Below, in pieces: positions 41,857 through 50,959 of a stretch of 64,000 bases of DNA (positions within the stretch are counted from its first letter, which is position 1; each line of letters opens with the position of its first letter). The position numbers were made by a program, and so were the translations under genes. This stretch comes from Erythrobacteraceae bacterium WH01K (GTDB lineage Bacteria > Pseudomonadota > Alphaproteobacteria > Sphingomonadales > Sphingomonadaceae): the NCBI GenBank assembly GCA_027941995.1, contig CP115966.1, forward strand, positions 930,001 to 994,000, given 5' to 3'. The notes beneath the pieces are model-generated. The model was not told the origin of the DNA, did no database searches, and saw only the letters and a program-made list of their open reading frames with translations.

Positions 41857-43323
41857 TTGGCCGACCTCATCCTCGTCCTGGACGAAGGCACCACGTCCAC
41901 GCGGGCAATCCTGTTCGACCTGGCCGGACGCGTGCAAGGCACGGCCCAGAAGGACCTGACGCAGCATTACCCGCGGCCCGGCTGGGTCGAACACGATGCG
42001 GCGGAGATATGGGAACGGACCCTGGCCTGCGCGCAGGAACTGGTGACAAGGGCAGGCGTCGACCGGATTGCCTGCATCGGCATCACGAACCAGCGCGAGA
42101 CGGTCGTGGCATGGGATCGCACGACGCTGGAGCCATTGTCGCGTGCGATCGTGTGGCAGGATCGCCGGACCGCGCGCTTCTGCGAGGAATTGAATGAAGC
42201 GGGGCACGAAGAGGCCGTGCAGGACGCGACCGGCCTCCTGCTCGACCCGTATTTTTCCGGCACGAAGATGCGCTGGCTGATCGACAACGAACCGGGGGTC
42301 GCCGATGCGGCGCGCGCCGGGCGGCTGGCCTTCGGCACGGTGGAGAGCTGGCTGGTCGCGCGCCTGTCGGGCGGGGCGCATTTGACCGATGCCAGCAATG
42401 CCAGCCGCACGATGCTGCTCGCCCTCGATGGACAGGGGTTCGATGACGGACTGTGCGAGCTGCTTGGCGTGCCGGCCGGCACACTGGGCGAGGTTACCGA
42501 TACGCAGGGCCGTCTCGCCAAGACGTCGGCCGACCATTTCGGCAGAGCCATTCCCATCACCGGCCTGGTAGGCGACCAGCAATCGGCCACTATCGGCCAG
42601 GGCTGCTTCGCCCCCGGGGACACGAAGGCGACCTATGGCACCGGCGCCTTCATCCTCGCCAATAATGGTACGGCTTTGCCCCGGTCGCAGCACCGGCTTC
42701 TGGGCACCGTCCTGTACCAGCAGGACGGGACGCGGACCTACGCCATCGAGGGATCGGTTTTCGTCGCCGGCAGCCTCGTTCAGTGGCTACGCGACTCTCT
42801 CGGCATCATCGGGTCGGCGGCGGAGACCGAGGCGCTGGCCCGGTCGGTCGAGGATAGCGGGGAGGTCGTGATCGTGCCCGCGCTAGCCGGGTTGGGCGCT
42901 CCGCACTGGCGCGCCGACGCGCGCGGCGTGATCGCGGGCCTCAGCTTCAATAGCAGCAAGCCGCAGATCGCCCGAGCCGCGCTGGAGGCGATGGCGCATC
43001 AAACCCACGATCTCGCCGAGGCTTTTGCGGCCGATGGCGCACACTGGAAGACGCTAAGGATCGATGGCGGGATGAGCGTCAACAACTGGATGGCGCAGGA
43101 CCTTGCCAACATGCTGCAACTGGCGGTCGAGCGTCCCGATTTCGTCGAGACGACGGCCCTTGGTGCAGCCATCGCCGCCTCGGTCGGTGCAGGACTGCAT
43201 CCTGACCTGCCATCCGCAGCGAAAGCCATGCGGGGCGGGCTGACCGTGTTCGAGCCGGATATGGGCCAGGATATTCGCGGGGCGCGTCTTGCGCGGTGGA
43301 AGCGCGCGCTCTCGGCAGCCTGA
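41857..43323 (+). CDS. glpK: Glycerol kinase
   Basis: 488 residues of the FGGY kinase family. N-terminal phosphate loop LVLDEGTTSTRAILFD, then ITNQRETVVAWDR, the substrate motif AIVWQDRRTARF, GLVGDQQSATIGQGCF and the C-terminal ATP region RIDGGMSVNNWMAQDLA. TTG 41857 follows CACGGGAGAGATAAA, which decides the start; the longer open frame upstream overlaps the divergent hydrolase. Phosphorylates glycerol to glycerol-3-phosphate. No glpD, glpF or regulator is adjacent, so uptake and oxidation are encoded elsewhere. Confidence 0.95.
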   Translation: MADLILVLDEGTTSTRAILFDLAGRVQGTAQKDLTQHYPRPGWVEHDAAEIWERTLACAQELVTRAGVDRIACIGITNQRETVVAWDRTTLEPLSRAIVWQDRRTARFCEELNEAGHEEAVQDATGLLLDPYFSGTKMRWLIDNEPGVADAARAGRLAFGTVESWLVARLSGGAHLTDASNASRTMLLALDGQGFDDGLCELLGVPAGTLGEVTDTQGRLAKTSADHFGRAIPITGLVGDQQSATIGQGCFAPGDTKATYGTGAFILANNGTALPRSQHRLLGTVLYQQDGTRTYAIEGSVFVAGSLVQWLRDSLGIIGSAAETEALARSVEDSGEVVIVPALAGLGAPHWRADARGVIAGLSFNSSKPQIARAALEAMAHQTHDLAEAFAADGAHWKTLRIDGGMSVNNWMAQDLANMLQLAVERPDFVETTALGAAIAASVGAGLHPDLPSAAKAMRGGLTVFEPDMGQDIRGARLARWKRALSAA

Positions 43324-43352
43324 CACCTGCGCCAGGAAGCTGGTGGCAGGGG

Positions 43353-43820
43353 TCAGAGCCCCTCGACTGCCCTGCCGAGACGCTCGCGAAGCCTGTGGAC
43401 GGCGCTGCCTTCCCCGCCGTTTTCGGCGCGCCATGCGGCATCCAGCCGGGCTACACGTGTGTGCAGGCGCTGCGTATCGACGATCAGCTCCCGCGTCATC
43501 GGCTCCAGCATCATCAGCGATTCCGGATTGGGCGCACGGTCGGGCGGCAGCTGTCCCGTCCGCTTGAGTTGGAATTCCGTCATGTCGCCCTTCAGATAGG
43601 CGCGCTGGTTCAGCAGCCATGCCAGGACATGCATCACGCGGGTGGTCGCCTTCAGCCCTTCCGCCGACAGGGCAATCCGCCAGTGGTCGCGCGGCAGCCC
43701 CGTCTCTTTCGCCGGTGCGAGGTCGAAGGCGGCGCGAACATCGTCGGCAAGAAGCAACGCCTCACCGTACAGTGCCTCGATTATGGCCGGGTTCATGTCT
43801 GCCGTGTGCCCCATGGTCAT
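43353..43820 (-). CDS. DUF1465 family protein
   Basis: 155 residues, mostly helical, typical of alphaproteobacteria. The region ALYGEALLLADDVRAAFD near the N-terminus and STEGLKATTR-like SAEGLKATTRVMHVLAWLLN in the middle match the family as I know it. It starts at 43820 (MTMGHTADMN); a start eight codons downstream is also possible. It converges with glpK across 30 bases that contain an AGGGG/CCCCT hairpin. Cytoplasmic; function not established. Confidence 0.78.
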   Translation of the reverse strand: MTMGHTADMNPAIIEALYGEALLLADDVRAAFDLAPAKETGLPRDHWRIALSAEGLKATTRVMHVLAWLLNQRAYLKGDMTEFQLKRTGQLPPDRAPNPESLMMLEPMTRELIVDTQRLHTRVARLDAAWRAENGGEGSAVHRLRERLGRAVEGL

Positions 43821-43909
43821 GCCGGGCTAGACTCGCCGGACCGGGCCGGGAAGAGGCAGATTCGTACTATCCCGTACCGGAACAACGGGTGTCCTGTTTC
43901 GGGACAGTT

Positions 43910-44107
43910 TCAGGCGATGATATCGGGAATCAGTTCGTCCTCGACCATGCCGATCTGGTCCCGCAATTGCAGCTTGCGTTTTTTCAGCCGCGCGATCTGG
44001 AGCTGGTCGGTCGAGCCCGTTTCCGTCAACGCGTTGATTGCCGCATCGAGGTCGCGGTGCTCCGTCCTCAATGTTTCCAGCCGCTTGCGCAGTTCCGCTT
44101 CGGTCAT
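43910..44107 (-). CDS. YdcH/DUF465 family small coiled-coil protein
   Basis: 65 residues, a helical hairpin with heptad character: LRKRLETLRTEHRDLDAAI and LKKRKLQLRDQIGMVED. ATG 44107 begins MTEAELRK. Divergent from a second, shorter YdcH-type gene. This family is widespread in proteobacteria; YdcH has no agreed role. Likely a small cytoplasmic or membrane-peripheral protein. Confidence 0.85.
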   Translation of the reverse strand: MTEAELRKRLETLRTEHRDLDAAINALTETGSTDQLQIARLKKRKLQLRDQIGMVEDELIPDIIA

Positions 44108-44277
44108 GGCTGGAGAAAATCCCTTGTCTGGCCGCGTCTCAATTCGTCGCGCGTCCGGCCTTACCCGTCGCATAGGGATTTGTCAGGACTTCGCATGCAC
44201 CATGTTTTGTGGTTCATTATCGAAACGCGGCCCGCCCGCGACCGGGCGAGTCGCTTTCACATGAGGAGAGCACTTCT

Positions 44278-44433
44278 ATGGCATCGTCCCACGTCAACGC
44301 CCTTCAGTCCAAGCATGCCGGCCTCGAAGCGGCCATCGCGGCAGAAATGAACCGACCGGCGCCTGACGAAACGACGATCCAGACGCTCAAGCGCCGAAAG
44401 CTGCGAATAAAGGAAGAGATCGCCGCGCAATAG
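44278..44433 (+). CDS. YdcH/DUF465 family protein, short second copy
   Basis: 51 residues from ATG 44278 (MASSHVNALQSKHAGLEAAI), preceded by AGGAGAGCACTTCT. Heptad-like ending TIQTLKRRKLRIKEEIAAQ matches the last part of the neighbouring copy (LKKRKLQLRD). The two genes form a divergent pair with about 170 bases between them, and ptsP follows 100 bases downstream. Function unknown; likely a homomeric helical bundle. Confidence 0.82.
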   Translation: MASSHVNALQSKHAGLEAAIAAEMNRPAPDETTIQTLKRRKLRIKEEIAAQ

Positions 44434-44506
44434 GGCGCGCCGCGTCTCTGCCAGGCATCGGCTGTTTTTCTATCCTGTCCGGAGCCAAGAGCCGTTTCCC
44501 ATATGC

Positions 44507-44533
44507 AGTCCCATGGTCTAGGGACTTTGTCCC
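44507..44533 (+). promoter_or_regulatory. Alternative-pairing leader directly before the ptsP start
   Basis: Three complementary segments: AGTCCC (44507-44512), GGGACT (44521-44526) and GTCCC (44529-44533). The first can pair with the second (loop of 8), or the second with the third (loop of 3, ending on the base before the ATG at 44534). The only Shine-Dalgarno-like bases (GGGA, 44521-44524) are inside both helices. This could be a translational switch; there is no experimental or comparative support. Confidence 0.35.
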
Positions 44534-46804
44534 ATGACAGCAGCTGCATCCGCCCGGGAAATACTGACCAGCCTCCACGAAGTCATGGCCTCGCGCATGC
44601 ATGCGCAGGGCAAGCTGGACCGCGTGGTGAAGATCGTCGGAGAGGCTCTGGATAGCGAGGTCTGCTCGATCTACCTCCTGCGGGAGGGGATGCTGGAACT
44701 GTTCGCGACCGAGGGTCTGAACAAGGAAGCCGTCCATGTCACCCGCATGGCCATGGGCGAAGGCCTGACCGGCACGCTGGTTGCGAACAACGAGACGCTG
44801 AACCTGGCAGAAGCGACGGCGCATCCCGACTTCCAGTACCGGCCGGAAACGGGGGAGGAGAAATTCCATTCCTTCGCCGGGGTCCCGATCGTCTACCGCG
44901 AACGGGCGGTGGGGGCGATCAACGTGCAACATGTCGATCCCCGCCGCTATGAAGAGGTCGAGATCGAGGCGCTGCAGACCACCGCCATGGTCCTGTCCGA
45001 ACTGATCGCCAATGCCGAACTGGTCGACGGGGAGGCGGTGGCCGATCTCGACGACAAGCCGACCGGGCCGCAGACGATCGACGGCCTGACGCTGGTGAAG
45101 GGGCTGGCCGCCGGCATGGCCGTGTTCCACCAGCCGCGGGTGACAATCGACCAGGTGGTGGCGGAGGATATCGAGGTCGAGCGGCAGCGTGTCTACCGCG
45201 CCTTCGCCAAGATGCGCGACCAGATCGACGGAATGGCGCGCGATGTCGAATTCGGCGCAGGCACGGAGCATGAGGAAGTGCTCCAGACCTACAAGATGTT
45301 CGCCTATGACGAGGGCTGGAGCCGCCGCATCAACGAGGCGATCGACAGCGGCCTGACCGCCGAGGCGGCGATCGAGCGCGTGCAACAGCGAACCCGGATG
45401 CGGATGCGCGAGATCGACGATCCGCTGCTGGCCGACCGGATGCACGACCTGGAGGACCTGTCCAACCGGCTGCTGCGGATCGTGTCGGGCCAGCTTGGCA
45501 CGGCGGCGACGCAGGGCCTGCGCAAGGATGCTATCCTGATCGCCCGCAATCTGGGACCGGCCGAATTGCTGGAATACGACCAGAGGCGACTGAAAGGCGT
45601 CGTGCTGGAGGAAGGATCGCTGACCGCGCACGTGGTCATCGTGGCGCGGGCCATGGGTATCCCGGTCCTTGGCCGTACCCGCAGCCTGCGCGGCATGGTC
45701 GCGGAAGGCGATCACGTGCTGGTCGATGCCAATGCGGGCAAGGTCCATGTCCGGCCGGCACCTTCTCTGCTCGAGGCTTTCGAGACACGCTTCGCCAGAA
45801 CCCGCCAGAAACAGGCGGCTTATGCAGAGATGCGCGATGTCGAACCGTTCACGCGGTGCGGGACGCGCATACAGGTGATGATGAATGCCGGCCTGCGCGA
45901 CGATATGGCGAACCTGCCCCTTGTCGGGGCGGACGGGGTCGGGCTGTTCCGCACCGAATTCCAGTTCCTCGTCTCCGCAACCCTGCCCCAGCGCGAGCGG
46001 CAGACCCGCCTCTACAAGGACGTGATGGATGCCGCCGGGGGCAAGCCGGTCATCTTCCGGACGGTCGATATCGGCGGCGACAAGGCCGTGCCCTATCTTG
46101 CGGACGAAACGATCGAGGGGGACGAGAACCCGGCGATGGGCTGGCGCGCGCTTCGCCTCGCGCTCGACCGCGAAGGCCTGCTGAAGGCGCAGGCGCGCGC
46201 TTTGCTGGAGGCAAGTGCGGGCAGGCCGCTTTCGGTCATGTTCCCGATGGTGTCCGAACCGTGGGAATTCGACGCGGCAAAGGACGTATTCGAAAACCAG
46301 CTCGCATTCCTCAGGAGCCAGAAGAAAGTCCTGCCGGAAAGCATCAGTTACGGCGCAATGCTGGAGGTTCCCTCGCTGGCCGAAGTGCTCGACCTGCTGA
46401 TGCCGAAGCTTTCCTTCCTGTCGGTCGGGACCAACGATTTGACCCAGTTCCTGTTCGCAGCCGACCGGTCCAATCCCAAGCTGGCCGAGCGATACGACTG
46501 GCTCAGCCCGTCGATCCTGCGTTTCCTGCAGAGAATCGCCAGATCGACCCTTGGCCATCCGGTCGATATCGGGGTCTGCGGGGAAATGGGCGGACGCCGC
46601 CTGGAAGCCTTGGCCCTGCTAGGGCTGGGGTATCGCCGCCTGTCGATTACGCCCGTTTCCGTCGGCCCGATCAAGGAACTGATCCGCCGCGTGGACCTGG
46701 GCGAGATCGAGGAGGCCATGAACGGCTGGCTCCTGCATCCGCCTGCGTCCATCCGCGAGGCCCTGACTGCCTGGGCCGAGGAACGCGAAATAGACGTCGA
46801 CTGA
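44534..46804 (+). CDS. ptsP: Phosphoenolpyruvate-protein phosphotransferase PtsP (enzyme I-Ntr)
   Basis: 756 residues. An N-terminal GAF domain (about 1-170, with VCSIYLLREGMLELFATEG) is followed by the EI phosphohistidine domain with the site H366 in GSLTAHVVIVARAMGIP, and the PEP-binding TIM barrel with DGVGLFRTEFQFL, RTVDIGGDK, ENPAMGWRA and GTNDLTQFLFAADR, with the active cysteine in VGVCGEMG-like IGVCGEMGGR. It starts the nitrogen phosphotransfer chain to NPr and EIIA-Ntr that tunes potassium and nitrogen metabolism in alphaproteobacteria. No partner genes are adjacent. Confidence 0.95.
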   Translation: MTAAASAREILTSLHEVMASRMHAQGKLDRVVKIVGEALDSEVCSIYLLREGMLELFATEGLNKEAVHVTRMAMGEGLTGTLVANNETLNLAEATAHPDFQYRPETGEEKFHSFAGVPIVYRERAVGAINVQHVDPRRYEEVEIEALQTTAMVLSELIANAELVDGEAVADLDDKPTGPQTIDGLTLVKGLAAGMAVFHQPRVTIDQVVAEDIEVERQRVYRAFAKMRDQIDGMARDVEFGAGTEHEEVLQTYKMFAYDEGWSRRINEAIDSGLTAEAAIERVQQRTRMRMREIDDPLLADRMHDLEDLSNRLLRIVSGQLGTAATQGLRKDAILIARNLGPAELLEYDQRRLKGVVLEEGSLTAHVVIVARAMGIPVLGRTRSLRGMVAEGDHVLVDANAGKVHVRPAPSLLEAFETRFARTRQKQAAYAEMRDVEPFTRCGTRIQVMMNAGLRDDMANLPLVGADGVGLFRTEFQFLVSATLPQRERQTRLYKDVMDAAGGKPVIFRTVDIGGDKAVPYLADETIEGDENPAMGWRALRLALDREGLLKAQARALLEASAGRPLSVMFPMVSEPWEFDAAKDVFENQLAFLRSQKKVLPESISYGAMLEVPSLAEVLDLLMPKLSFLSVGTNDLTQFLFAADRSNPKLAERYDWLSPSILRFLQRIARSTLGHPVDIGVCGEMGGRRLEALALLGLGYRRLSITPVSVGPIKELIRRVDLGEIEEAMNGWLLHPPASIREALTAWAEEREIDVD

Positions 46805-46891
46805 GCCACTTACGCGACACACGCCTTTGTGCCTTCGCGCCCACACGAGGCATCAGGTCGATGAAACCACGGTTTCCGGCTGTTCGCGCGC

Positions 46892-46927
46892 TTGACACGA
46901 GACCCTCTCAGGGCGGAAAAAGAGGGT
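46892..46927 (+). promoter_or_regulatory. Candidate promoter and inverted repeat before the RodZ-like gene
   Basis: TTGACA at 46892-46897 is a consensus -35 box; 17-18 bases further comes GGAAAA, a poor -10. The spacer carries ACCCTCT (46902-46908), which pairs with AGAGGGT (46921-46927), an inverted repeat overlapping the promoter. A second palindrome, GAAACC-AC-GGTTTC, lies upstream at 46863-46876. The arrangement fits a repressible promoter for the gene starting at 46953, but the -10 is weak. Confidence 0.4.
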
Positions 46928-46952
46928 TAAGAAAACGGGTCGATGGGAAATC

Positions 46953-47885
46953 ATGGTACAGAATGATGAGGGGGTGCACGACATGTCGGCGCCGGACAGC
47001 GAGTTTGACGATGGAGCCGCGCATGTAGGGGAGACCGCTCCACGCACGGCGGGCGGACGCCTGAAGGCTGCCCGCGAGGCACGCGGAATGTCGCTCGAAC
47101 AGCTGTCGAGCGAGACACGCATTCCGCAGCGGCATCTCGAAACGATCGAGACCGGCGATTTCGCCAATCTCCCTGCACGTACCTATGCCGTCGGCTTTGC
47201 TCGCACCTATGCCAAGCAGGTCGGACTCGATTCCCGCGAGATCGTCGATCAGGTGCGGCAAGAGCTGGGGGCGGAAGACCCGTCGGAACGGCGCGCGGAC
47301 CGTGATGGCAAGTTCGAACCGGGCGACCCTGCGCGTGTACCGTCGCGCGGACTGGTCCTGCTGTCCGCGCTGGCCCTGGTCCTTCTGCTGTCGGGCGGTT
47401 TCCTGTTCTACCGCACCTATTTCATTGCCGGTTCCGGTCCGGGTTCGATCCTGACGGCCGAACAGCAGCGCGAAGCCGCAGCGAAAGCGCTGGAGGAAAG
47501 GCTGGCCGCGCGGGGCGAAGGCGATGCCGCAGCCGCAGACGGTCCGACCGGCGGTCCGGTGGTCTTCACCGCGCTGCAGGACGATACCTGGGTCAAGTTC
47601 TACGATGCGAATGGCGACCAGCTGATGCAGAAGCAAATGTCCGAAGGCGAAACCTATACCGTTCCGGCGGACGCGGATGGTCCGCAGATATGGACCGGCC
47701 GCCCGTTTGCCCTCGCCATCACGGTCGGCGGGCAGGAAGTGCCCAAGCTGTCCGAGGAAGACGAGATCATGAAGGACGTGCCGGTTTCCGCCGAAGCCCT
47801 GCTTGCACGCGGCCGGGCGCCGGACAGTGGCACCGATGCTGCCGGCGATGCCGAAGCTGCCAATACAGACACGACCGCCGGCTGA
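46953..47885 (+). CDS. RodZ-like HTH membrane protein (DUF4115)
   Basis: 310 residues. Cro/RodZ-type HTH near residues 34-75 (GGRLKAAREARGMSLEQLS, then IPQRHLETIETGDF), one transmembrane helix around 130-152 (LVLLSALALVLLLSGGFLFY) and a periplasmic DUF4115-type domain (VVFTALQDDTWVKFYDANG). The tail is acidic and low complexity. It resembles RodZ, which couples cell shape proteins to the membrane. A start at ATG 46953 is used; an ATG at 46983 is an alternative. cpoB-like and tilS genes follow. Confidence 0.82.
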   Translation: MVQNDEGVHDMSAPDSEFDDGAAHVGETAPRTAGGRLKAAREARGMSLEQLSSETRIPQRHLETIETGDFANLPARTYAVGFARTYAKQVGLDSREIVDQVRQELGAEDPSERRADRDGKFEPGDPARVPSRGLVLLSALALVLLLSGGFLFYRTYFIAGSGPGSILTAEQQREAAAKALEERLAARGEGDAAAADGPTGGPVVFTALQDDTWVKFYDANGDQLMQKQMSEGETYTVPADADGPQIWTGRPFALAITVGGQEVPKLSEEDEIMKDVPVSAEALLARGRAPDSGTDAAGDAEAANTDTTAG

Positions 47886-48055
47886 CGCCGCGCCCGGACC
47901 AACAGCGCATGGGGGCATTTCCCCGAAAAACCGGCTTTGCGATGTGGACATGCGCGCCACTGCGCCTAAGCCTGCCAACCGATGGTGCGTGGCTGTTCAT
48001 TCGCGGTTCGACCGCAATGCGCCATGTTGAGCCGAAAATCGACAGGAGCCTGACC

Positions 48056-49021
48056 ATGACGACCCGCGCCCGCAACGTGATCTCTGCCGCTATCGTGGCA
48101 GGGCTCCTGCTGCCCGCCGCACCCGCTCTCGCGCAGAGCGACGAGCAGCAGCGTATTCGCAAGCTGGAAGCAGAGGTGAGCGCCCTGCAACGCCGGGTCT
48201 TCCCGGGCGGTGACGGCCGGTATTTCGAACCCGAAATCGGCGGAACGTCGCAGGGGACCACGGTCACGGCGGGAACGCCTTCGACCACGGCCCTGACCGA
48301 TATTCTCGCCCGGCTCGATGCGATGGAGGCATCGCTGCAGACATTGACCGGGCAGGTAGAGGTCAACGCCAATACGCTGCAGGGCCTGACCACCCGCATG
48401 GCCGCGCTCGAGCAGGGCGGCGCTGCGCCGACCCTCGCTTCGGCCTCGACTCCGACCCCGACGCCCACCGCGTCCTCCCCAAGCCAGACTTCGACCACCA
48501 CGGCCAACAACCTGACCGCCATGACCGGCGGCGCGTCGTCGCAGCCTGCACGTCCGGCGCCTGCGGCCAGCGGACCCAGCAGCCAGCGTCTGGCGGCGGT
48601 CCAGGCCATCGCAAAGCCCAAGACGGACGATGCCGGAGACGACGAATATTCCTACGGCTTCCGCCTGTGGGACGCCGGCTATTATCCGGAGGCTCAGCAG
48701 CAGCTGACCCTGTTTGTCGAGCAGTACCCCGACCACTGGCGCGCGACCTATGGCCGCAACCTGCTCGGCCGTGCCTATCTCGACGATGGCAAGGCGCGCG
48801 AAGCGGCACCGTGGTTCCTCAATAACTACCAGGCGGACCGCAACGCGGCACGCTCGCCGGACAGCCTGCTTTATCTCGCGGAATCGATGATTGCGCTCAG
48901 GGATACCGACCGGGCCTGCATTGCTCTGGCCGAGTTCGGCGAGACCTATCCGGCGGTCGCGGCCGGCAGACTGCAATCGCAATACGAGGCGAACCGCGCC
49001 AAGGTAACCTGCACCAATTGA
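48056..49021 (+). CDS. cpoB: Tol-Pal system periplasmic protein CpoB/YbgF
   Basis: 321 residues. Signal peptide ending APALAQ, then a short coiled coil (QQRIRKLEAEVSALQRRVF), a Ser/Thr/Pro-rich linker around 110-170 and C-terminal TPR repeats: YGFRLWDAGYYPEAQQQLTLF and later units. ATG 48056 follows GACAGGAGCCTGACC. CpoB links the Tol-Pal complex to peptidoglycan synthesis at the septum. It overlaps or abuts tilS downstream; this cpoB-tilS order is common in Sphingomonadales. Confidence 0.85.
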   Translation: MTTRARNVISAAIVAGLLLPAAPALAQSDEQQRIRKLEAEVSALQRRVFPGGDGRYFEPEIGGTSQGTTVTAGTPSTTALTDILARLDAMEASLQTLTGQVEVNANTLQGLTTRMAALEQGGAAPTLASASTPTPTPTASSPSQTSTTTANNLTAMTGGASSQPARPAPAASGPSSQRLAAVQAIAKPKTDDAGDDEYSYGFRLWDAGYYPEAQQQLTLFVEQYPDHWRATYGRNLLGRAYLDDGKAREAAPWFLNNYQADRNAARSPDSLLYLAESMIALRDTDRACIALAEFGETYPAVAAGRLQSQYEANRAKVTCTN

Positions 49022-49076
49022 CCTGAAGGCCCCTTCCACCGAACTGGTTGCGCGATTTCGCGCCGACCTGCTGCGC

Positions 49077-50048
49077 GTGTGGGAGGAAGGGCACGGCCCC
49101 GATGGAAAGGACGGCCGCCTCGGCCTCGCCGTATCGGGGGGACCGGACAGCCTTGCGTTGCTGGTCCTTGCCCATGCTGCCGTGCCCGGGCGAATAGAGG
49201 TCGCCAGCGTCGATCACGGACTGCGCGCGGAAAGCGCGAGCGAGGCCGCGTTCGTGGCGCAGCTCTGCGAGACCCGGGACATTCCGTGCGGCGTGCTGAC
49301 CGTGGATGTCGGCCCCGGCAATTTGCAGGACCGTGCGCGGCTAGTGCGCTATGACGCGCTGGCACAGCATTTCGCATCCCGGGGTATCGACGCGATTGCG
49401 ACGGCGCACCATGCCGACGACCAGGCGGAAACGGTTCTCATGCGGCTGAACCGCGGCAGCGGATTGGCGGGGCTGGCCGGAATCAGGGCGCGCTCGGTCA
49501 GACCCCTACCTTCCGGGGCGGAGGAATATCTGGTCGTGCGGCCATTGCTTCATTGGCGGCGGGACGAACTCGCCGGGATCGTGGCCGAATGCGGACTGAC
49601 GCCGGTACGCGACCCGTCCAACGAGGATGAGCGTTTCGACCGCGTACAGGTCCGCAAGGTGCTGGCCGGCCTCCCGTGGATCGACCCCCTGGCGATCGCG
49701 ATGAGTGCGCGCAACCTGCAGGACGCCGAACCGGTCGTCGAAGAGGTGGTCGCACAAGCATGGCGTGACTGCGTTCACAGGCAGGATGCCGATCAGGACG
49801 ATGGCGTTGTCTGGTTCGAATTCGGCCATCCGCGCGCGGTCGAGATCGAGGTCGTGCAGCGGATCTTGCGCATGTTCGATGCAAGCGCACGCGGATCGGC
49901 AACGGCACGTCTGGTGGAGCGGTTATACGCGCACGGTGCCGGTTCGCTCGGCGGTGTGGCTGCAAAGCGGGCGCACTATTCCGAAGCGCCCGGCGGCAGC
50001 GTCGATGCGTGGAAATTCGAACGGGAGCCGCCCCGCAGGACAGGCTAG
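49077..50048 (+). CDS. tilS: tRNA(Ile)-lysidine synthetase
   Basis: 323 residues from GTG 49077. PP-loop LAVSGGPDSLALLVL, then VDHGLRAES, TAHHADDQAETVLMRL and RDPSNEDERFDRVQVR. It attaches lysine to C34 of tRNA-Ile so that AUA is read correctly; an essential enzyme. The conserved N-terminal helix (DLKAPSTELVARFRADLL) is encoded upstream in the same frame, between 49020 and 49077, but has no ATG, GTG or TTG; a rare ATT at 49017 or CTG at 49023 may be the true start. The C-terminal domain is short. Confidence 0.88.
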   Translation: MWEEGHGPDGKDGRLGLAVSGGPDSLALLVLAHAAVPGRIEVASVDHGLRAESASEAAFVAQLCETRDIPCGVLTVDVGPGNLQDRARLVRYDALAQHFASRGIDAIATAHHADDQAETVLMRLNRGSGLAGLAGIRARSVRPLPSGAEEYLVVRPLLHWRRDELAGIVAECGLTPVRDPSNEDERFDRVQVRKVLAGLPWIDPLAIAMSARNLQDAEPVVEEVVAQAWRDCVHRQDADQDDGVVWFEFGHPRAVEIEVVQRILRMFDASARGSATARLVERLYAHGAGSLGGVAAKRAHYSEAPGGSVDAWKFEREPPRRTG

Positions 50049-50064
50049 CCCGCTAGCTCTGCAT

Positions 50065-50844
50065 TCAGAGGATTTGCTCGCCCATTTCCAGCGTCTCGCC
50101 ATCGGTGATGATGACCTTGTCGCCCTTCTTCGCAAGGGCAAAGACCTTCGCTGCGAACTCGTCCGGCATGCCGACACAGCCGTGGCTGGCATTGCCGTTC
50201 TCGACATCCGACCCGTGCAGCGCAATGCCGTCGGTTGTCAGGAACATCGAATAGGGCATCGGCGCATTGTTGTATTTCTCCGACACGTTGTGACGCATCT
50301 TGTAGCGGATCGGAAACGTGCCGAGCGGGGTGGGGTGCTTGTCCGTGCCCAGCAGGACAGCCGAAGCGCCGATCTCGTGCCCGCCCTTGAAGACGGAGAT
50401 GACGCGGGCCTGCAAGTCGACCGTCATCACCAGCTTGCCATCGGCAGGCGCGCGGCTGGCATCCCAGTGATATTCGCCATACTTGATCGGGCCGTGGATC
50501 GGCAGAATGCTTTTCACGACGAAATCATCGTCCTTCGCATCGCTGGCCGATGCCTGCTGCAACCGGGCTTCGCCATCGGCCTGCCCGGCAGGGCCCGAGG
50601 CGGCGTTTGACGGGACGGTTTCGCTGGACAGCCTCTGCGCCGGGGCGTTGCCGCCATCGAGCTTTGCTTCGTCGACGGGTATCGCGCGGTCGATCGCGGT
50701 CACCGTGTCCATTGCCGCATCTTCACCGTCGCCAGCGCCGGCGGCAGCCTGGGAATCCAGCATGGTGCTGGCGAGGGTCGCCCCGCCAAAGACCAGCAGC
50801 GTCGCGGCGGTCGCACCGCCAATCCATTTGAGCATAGGGTTCAT
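50065..50844 (-). CDS. L,D-transpeptidase (YkuD domain)
   Basis: 259 residues. N-terminal hydrophobic anchor (GGATAATLLVFGGATLAS), a disordered Ala/Asp-rich stretch, then the YkuD domain with the catalytic motif HGSDVENGNASHGCVGMP (His and Cys clear) and VYFDIK-type strands (RVISVFKGGHEIGASAVLLG). Links peptidoglycan stems by L,D-bonds or attaches lipoproteins. ATG 50844. Convergent with tilS across 16 bases. Confidence 0.9.
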   Translation of the reverse strand: MNPMLKWIGGATAATLLVFGGATLASTMLDSQAAAGAGDGEDAAMDTVTAIDRAIPVDEAKLDGGNAPAQRLSSETVPSNAASGPAGQADGEARLQQASASDAKDDDFVVKSILPIHGPIKYGEYHWDASRAPADGKLVMTVDLQARVISVFKGGHEIGASAVLLGTDKHPTPLGTFPIRYKMRHNVSEKYNNAPMPYSMFLTTDGIALHGSDVENGNASHGCVGMPDEFAAKVFALAKKGDKVIITDGETLEMGEQIL

Positions 50845-50959
50845 GAAATGCGGTATGCGCCCTGAACCCGCTCTTTGCCAATGGGGCGAATTGCACCGTC
50901 CCGCAGAGAGACGCGCCGCGGCGAGTTCTTAACGCCGCGTGCGGCGACGCGTCACTGCC

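Noticed and set aside
44387-46558. Long minus-strand frame opposite ptsP
   Set aside because: Shadow of PtsP; no motif support.
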